Assembly (NCBI GenBank): GCA_964584785.1 | Contig: CAZPBY010000018.1 | Coordinates: 1-64,000, forward strand | From: JAHFTY01 sp964584785 | GTDB taxonomy: Bacteria > Acidobacteriota > Terriglobia > 20CM-2-55-15 | DNA: 64,000 nucleotides | Direction: 5' to 3' | In this document: positions 60,878 to 64,000 of the stretch, in pieces | How positions within the stretch are numbered: position 1 is the first letter of the stretch | How the letters are laid out: every line of letters begins with the position of its first letter | Program-made: the position numbers and the translations under genes | The notes under the pieces: generated by a model | What the model was told of the DNA's origin: nothing | Databases searched by the model: none | What the model saw: the letters and a program-made list of their open reading frames with translations, nothing else

Positions 60878-61065
60878 CGCCTGCCTTTTCCGCCCAAAGG
60901 GTTTGGGNNNNNNNNNNGGGTAACTTGCAGTTGTGCACGTCAAACTGCATGAAACTCATACCCAACGTGCGCCTCGTTTTTAGCAATGAAGTCATGGGAA
61001 CGGACGATGGCTGGCCATCTCGGCTGAATAGGTACCGCCGGCCGTTCGCGCCAAAGGGTTATGAG
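60760..61065. other. Scaffold gap with duplicated contig ends
   Basis: Ten Ns at 60908-60917. The left flank (about 60760-60907) and right flank (about 60918-61065) are two versions of one sequence: LGFSNEFMGRDECWPAL on the left and LVFSNEVMGTDDGWPSR on the right. The offset is 158, shifting by one base near 60896, and larger indels appear toward the contig end. As at 7633, this is one locus represented twice. Confidence 0.75.
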
Positions 61066-62025
61066 CATGCGCAGTTGTACGAAGCGTTTTTTTTTAATGA
61101 TACGGCGACCACCGAGATCTACACCACCGACTCCAAGGTTCGAAAACTGAACCTGCGAGTCTTGAAGGATGATCTCGACTTTTTTCCCAAATATGAAGCG
61201 GTCATCCTGGCAAGGAAAGATTCGATGGCGCGCGCGGCTGAAGCGTTTCGCGCAGTATTCAGACTCGAGGGCGCCATCACGGAACCGCAGATGATCGAAG
61301 TCAACGCCGCGGTGGACGAACGTCAGCGCACGGCGGAGGAAGCTGCAGGTGATTTCGTTTCGCAGCGGCTGGGCATCCACGTGGAGAAGCCGAGCTCGGT
61401 TTGGAACCAGACGCTGCAGCATGCGAGGGAGCACGCGTTTCTCGTGGCGATCTCGCTTGCCGCATCGATCATCATTGCGGTCCCGTTAGGCGTTCTTTCG
61501 GTTCGCTGGACGCGCCTTGGCCAGGTCGTGTTGGGAATTGTGGGAGTCGTGCAGACGATTCCATCGCTGGCTCTGCTCATGTTCATGATCCCGCTCCTGG
61601 GTCTGGGTGAACTGCCGACGATCGGCGCCCTCTTTCTCTATAGCCTCCTGCCGATCGTGCGCAACACCTACACGGGAATACGGGACATTCCAAAGGAGCT
61701 TCAGGAATCCGCCGATGCGCTCGGCCTGCCCGCGCAAACGCGATTGTGGCGGATAGAGTTGCCTCTGGCCTCGCGCGCCATTCTCGCAGGAATCAAGACG
61801 GCGGCTGTGATCAACGTCGGGACCGCGACCATCGGCGGGCTGATCGGCGCCGGAGGCTTTGGCCAGGCGATCGTCACCGGGCTTCAACGCAACGATCAAT
61901 CGATGATCCTGTGGCAAGGCGCCCTTCCGGCTGCTGTCCTGGCCATTCTCGTGCAATGGTTGTTCGATTGGACCGAACGCTACGTGGTTCCCGGCGGCTT
62001 ACGCTTGCCACCGTCTCGCGACTAA
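60918..62025 (+). CDS. Osmoprotectant-type ABC permease with end of substrate-binding domain (3' piece)
   Basis: The downstream part of the broken gene. After about 60 residues of degraded sequence and an adapter insertion (61096-61124), the natural protein resumes at YTTDSKVRKLNLRVLKDDLD, the end of the substrate-binding domain. A linker follows, then an OpuCB-like permease (from about 61395) with five to six helices and the EAA-type loop ELQESADALGLPAQTRLWRI. It ends GLRLPPSRD at 62025. In well-known fusions of this family the permease precedes the binding domain; here the order is reversed. Confidence 0.78.
61096..61124 (+). other. Illumina P5 adapter sequence in the assembly
   Basis: All 29 bases of the Illumina P5 flow-cell adapter (AATGATACGGCGACCACCGA followed by GATCTACAC) are present without a mismatch, after a run of nine T. 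Translated in the permease frame this gives NDTATTEIYT, a well-known contamination signature. It marks the right-hand contig end as artefactual and is not genomic sequence. Confidence 0.95.
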
Positions 62026-62066
62026 TCCTTCCCCGCGGGATCAGCCCGAGGCATAAGAAGCCGATA

Positions 62067-62095
62067 TTGACATCAAATGAACCCAATGACATCAT
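62067..62095 (+). promoter_or_regulatory. Near-consensus leaderless promoter of the vapBC-type genes
   Basis: TTGACA (62067-62072), a 17 nt spacer, and CATCAT (62090-62095), then 6 nt to the ATG at 62102. The transcription start should fall at the start codon, and there is no ribosome binding site. It is one of the clearest sigma-70-type promoters in the window. In toxin-antitoxin operons such a promoter is usually repressed by the antitoxin. Confidence 0.7.
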
Positions 62096-62101
62096 TTTCA
62101 C

Positions 62102-62329
62102 ATGAGAACGACACTCAGCCTGGATGATGATGTCTTGGCCGAGGCGACTAAACGGGCGCGAATTCTGCGGATCTCTCTTGGAAAGTCGATCTCGGATCTC
62201 GTGCGCCGTGGTTTGCAAGTGGCGCCGCCGGTTCGGGAAAAGAATGGCTTGACGGTTTTCGATCCGCCGAAGGGATCGGCGAAGATCACGGCTGGCAAGG
62301 TGAAAGAAGCATTGAGCGACTTTCCATGA
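62102..62329 (+). CDS. VapB-type ribbon-helix-helix antitoxin
   Basis: A 75-residue protein whose N-terminal half is a CopG/Arc-type ribbon-helix-helix (MRTTLSLDDDVLAEATKRAR, then SLGKSISDLVRRGL). The C-terminal tail (VFDPPKGSAKITAGKVKEAL) would wrap the toxin. It overlaps the PIN-domain toxin gene by four bases (ATGA), the standard antitoxin-first arrangement. It would autorepress the leaderless promoter at 62067. Confidence 0.85.
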   Translation: MRTTLSLDDDVLAEATKRARILRISLGKSISDLVRRGLQVAPPVREKNGLTVFDPPKGSAKITAGKVKEALSDFP

Positions 62330-62766
62330 GCGTTTACCTGCTCGACGTCAATCTGCTGATGGCGTTGTTTTGGACGAACCATGATCAACACGAGCAGGCC
62401 AGTGATTGGTTCCAATCGCATTCGCGATATGGCTGGGCAACCTGTCCTTTGACCCAGGTGGGATTTGTTCGAATTAGCAGCAACCCTCGCGTTTTTCCTG
62501 ATGCACCCTCACCGCTAAAAGCCATCGAGATTCTGAACGCAAACATCAACCACCGAAGTCATCATTTCTGGAAGGAGGAGATATCGCTTCAACGTTCCGT
62601 CGCTCTGTTTTCGAATCTTTTTACAGGACATCAGCAAACCACGGATGCCTATCTCTTCGGCTTAGCGATACACAAGCGAGGAGTCCTCGCAACCTTCGAC
62701 AGCGGCATTGCTTCTTTGTTGCCGGAAAACGCGCCTCAGCTGAAATCTCTGGAGATTGTGCGTTAA
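62326..62766 (+). CDS. VapC-type PIN-domain toxin
   Basis: A 146-residue putative Mg-dependent ribonuclease. The PIN acidic residues are visible: Asp in LLDVNLLMALFW near the start, Glu in the middle segment (KEEISLQ), Asp in QQTTDAYLFGLAI, and Asp in LATFDSGI. It belongs to the TA-system VapC subgroup with LDVN instead of the more common LDTN. It is co-translated with the upstream RHH antitoxin. Targets in this family are mostly tRNA anticodon loops or rRNA. Confidence 0.87.
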   Translation: MSVYLLDVNLLMALFWTNHDQHEQASDWFQSHSRYGWATCPLTQVGFVRISSNPRVFPDAPSPLKAIEILNANINHRSHHFWKEEISLQRSVALFSNLFTGHQQTTDAYLFGLAIHKRGVLATFDSGIASLLPENAPQLKSLEIVR

Positions 62767-62835
62767 CGCAAATGCCCGGCTCGCTATCTTCAGTCGGGCA
62801 GCGCAAGGTACGAACTGGCTGATCTTTTTTAAAGG

Positions 62836-63045
62836 CTAATTGTGAAGGGTTGCGAAAGATGCCGCGCCGCTGAAGGGCCATTGAGTTGCAATCTCATCAA
62901 GCGCCTCCGCAATTTCGGTAATGAGCTTCTCGCATGCTTCGCACTCGAAAACGTGTTCGTAGTCGGTCCAGGCCAGATCCATCGCTCCGCAGGCGCACTG
63001 CCACAGTTTTGAGGGCGAGACGTGGGTTGTCGGCTCTTCGCGCAT
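62836..63045 (-). CDS. Small Cys-motif (zinc-ribbon-like) protein
   Basis: A 69-residue protein (ATG at 63045) with CACG at about residues 18-21 and CEAC at about 36-39, a spacing that could bind zinc. A helical segment (ITEIAEALDEIATQW) follows. I do not recognise a family. It is convergent with the PIN toxin and divergent from the FAD oxidoreductase. There is no clear ribosome binding site, and an in-frame TTG at 63063 would add six residues. It could be a small regulatory or structural protein. Confidence 0.45.
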   Translation of the reverse strand: MREEPTTHVSPSKLWQCACGAMDLAWTDYEHVFECEACEKLITEIAEALDEIATQWPFSGAASFATLHN

Positions 63046-63143
63046 AATGAGTTTGACTCGCAAAAAAAAATTCCGGCACTTCTGTCACAAAGCGATCCTC
63101 TGGCTCGTCCTGACCTTAGAAACAGCATACACGGAGGGCATCC

Positions 63144-64000
63144 ATGACAAATGCTTTAATTGTTGGAGGGGGAATCGCCGGATTGACCGCCGCAACTTTG
63201 CTGGGCCGGGCCGGAAAGTCGGTCGTGGTGCTGGAGCAGGCTGAACATCTGGGAGGCCGGGCCGCGACGCAGACAACGCCCGACGGATTTCATTTCAATA
63301 TCGGTCCGCATGCCCTTTACCTCGGCGGAAAGGCCAGCCGCGTGCTTCGAGAACTCGATATCCGGATCGACGTACGCAAGGTCGGGACATCCGGCGCATT
63401 CGCAGTTTGCGACAACAGAGTGCACCCATTTCCATCGGGTCTGATTTCGATGGCGGGTACGCGACTGTTCAACATTACCGAACGTCTCGAGGCGCTCCGT
63501 TTTCTTGCGCGGCTTGGACGAATCGACCCTCGGCCCCTGGACGGCACAACCGTCACAAGCTGGCTGGAGAGAGATGTCCGAAGTTTTCGTGTGCGGTTGT
63601 TCGTTCAGGCGTTGATTCGCGTTTCGAGTTACACGAACGCGCCTCTGCAAATGTCTGCGGGCGCAGCGCTGGAGCAGCTCCAGTTGGTGTTTCGCACCGG
63701 TGTTGCTTATGTGAGTGGCGGATGGCAGACGCTCGTCGATCGGCTTCGAGAACGAGCTGCTGCTGCCGGCGCGAATCTGCGGGTTGCGAATCGCGTCCAA
63801 GCGCTCGAGTATCGCTCCGGTCAGGTGCGCGGCGTTCGACTCGATGATGGAACGCGGCTTCACGGAGAGGCCGTGGTGCTGGCGGTTCCTCCAGGGATCG
63901 CGATGACGCTCCTCGGTGATGGCGCAGGACTCCGCTTGCGGCAATGGATCGAGAACGCAACGCCCGTCCAGGCCGCTTGTCTCGATCTCGGTTTGCACCG
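63144..64000 (+). CDS. FAD-dependent amine-oxidase/phytoene-desaturase-like oxidoreductase (partial)
   Basis: The first 285 codons of a flavoprotein; the gene continues past the window. The N-terminal dinucleotide-binding motif is ALIVGGGIAGLTAATLLG, followed by the acidic residue in VVVLEQAEHLGGRAAT, the GR motif of the amine oxidase/protoporphyrinogen oxidase/carotenoid desaturase superfamily. NIGPHALYLGG matches the segment after it. AVVLAVPPGIA lies at about residue 245. Exact substrate unknown. GGAGG lies about 6 nt before the ATG. Confidence 0.87.
   Translation, partial: MTNALIVGGGIAGLTAATLLGRAGKSVVVLEQAEHLGGRAATQTTPDGFHFNIGPHALYLGGKASRVLRELDIRIDVRKVGTSGAFAVCDNRVHPFPSGLISMAGTRLFNITERLEALRFLARLGRIDPRPLDGTTVTSWLERDVRSFRVRLFVQALIRVSSYTNAPLQMSAGAALEQLQLVFRTGVAYVSGGWQTLVDRLRERAAAAGANLRVANRVQALEYRSGQVRGVRLDDGTRLHGEAVVLAVPPGIAMTLLGDGAGLRLRQWIENATPVQAACLDLGLH

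Noticed and set aside
60850..61130. A continuous reading frame across the 60908 gap that would join both pieces.
   Set aside because: The frame runs through Ns, error-rich contig ends and the P5 adapter. The encoded residues there are not real protein.
62776..62805. Hairpin after the PIN toxin gene (TGCCCG... CGGGCA) as an intrinsic terminator.
   Set aside because: The stem is interrupted by mismatches and the T-run begins about 20 nt downstream, so it does not meet the usual terminator pattern.
1..64000. tRNA, rRNA, CRISPR, prophage or integrase-bounded island.
   Set aside because: No T-loop consensus with a cloverleaf, rRNA core motif, regularly spaced direct repeats, phage structural genes or integrase were found by reading both strands. 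A covariance search (tRNAscan, Rfam) would be needed to exclude divergent RNAs.

Overview
This 64 kb window reads as chromosomal DNA of an Acidobacteriota bacterium. The grounds are moderately high GC, an 811-residue orphan FtsX-type permease of the acidobacterial duplicated (ADOP) kind, large Oar-like TonB receptors with an N-terminal carboxypeptidase-regulatory fold, DUF5916, DUF4159 and DUF3500 proteins, and many REP-like palindromes between genes. It is probably a draft or metagenome assembly. There are two 10-N gaps (7633-7642, 60908-60917), each flanked by two degraded versions of one sequence, and an Illumina P5 adapter lies inside a gene at 61096-61124. I recognised no rRNA, tRNA, CRISPR array or prophage.

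Layout. 1-2.8 kb: a DUF305 lipoprotein, then an HxlR regulator divergent from pirin and DoxX (a likely quinone/redox stress module). 3.1-9.8 kb, minus strand: an Oar-like TonB receptor broken by a gap, an ECF sigma factor, its RskA-like anti-sigma factor, and a PknB-type kinase with a frameshift. 9.9-17.7 kb, minus: respiratory complex I genes nuoA-E-H-J-K-L-M-N, without B, C, D, F, G or I. 17.8-22.9 kb, plus: a ThiS-ThiG fusion, two FtsX permeases, a DUF4159 protein and an RRM protein. 22.9-30.6 kb, minus: a ParA ATPase fused to a glycogen-binding (CBM48) domain with a small partner protein, then a second TonB receptor with a DUF5916 protein.

30.7-36.7 kb: mixed metabolism (arylamine N-acetyltransferase, Tat-type dienelactone hydrolase, cytochrome P450, acyl-CoA dehydrogenase, DUF983, an exported HpcH/HpaI-like protein). 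36.7-39.4 kb: YajQ, then the DAHP synthase/chorismate mutase and prephenate dehydratase operon. This operon is preceded by a complete transcription attenuator: a 22-codon leader peptide whose residues 7-16 include six Phe and two Tyr, a 1:2 hairpin, a 2:3 antiterminator and a 3:4 intrinsic terminator. It is the most interesting regulatory element in the window.

39.5-50.2 kb: an EamA transporter, an NtrX/NtrY two-component pair, and pilB-pilC-pilS-pilR with a DinB-like protein. 50.3-56.7 kb: a DUF3500 protein, the ADOP permease and a pair of M16 peptidase-family proteins. 56.9-59.6 kb: a two-gene saccharopine pathway (lysine-ketoglutarate reductase and saccharopine dehydrogenase). 59.6-62.0 kb: an osmoprotectant-type ABC importer whose substrate-binding/permease fusion is broken by the second gap and the adapter. 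62.1-64 kb: a VapBC-type toxin-antitoxin pair with a near-consensus leaderless promoter, a small CxxC protein, and an FAD-dependent amine-oxidase/desaturase-like gene that runs off the end.

Several monocistronic or first genes have a -10-like hexamer 6-7 nt before the start codon, which suggests that leaderless transcripts are common in this genome.
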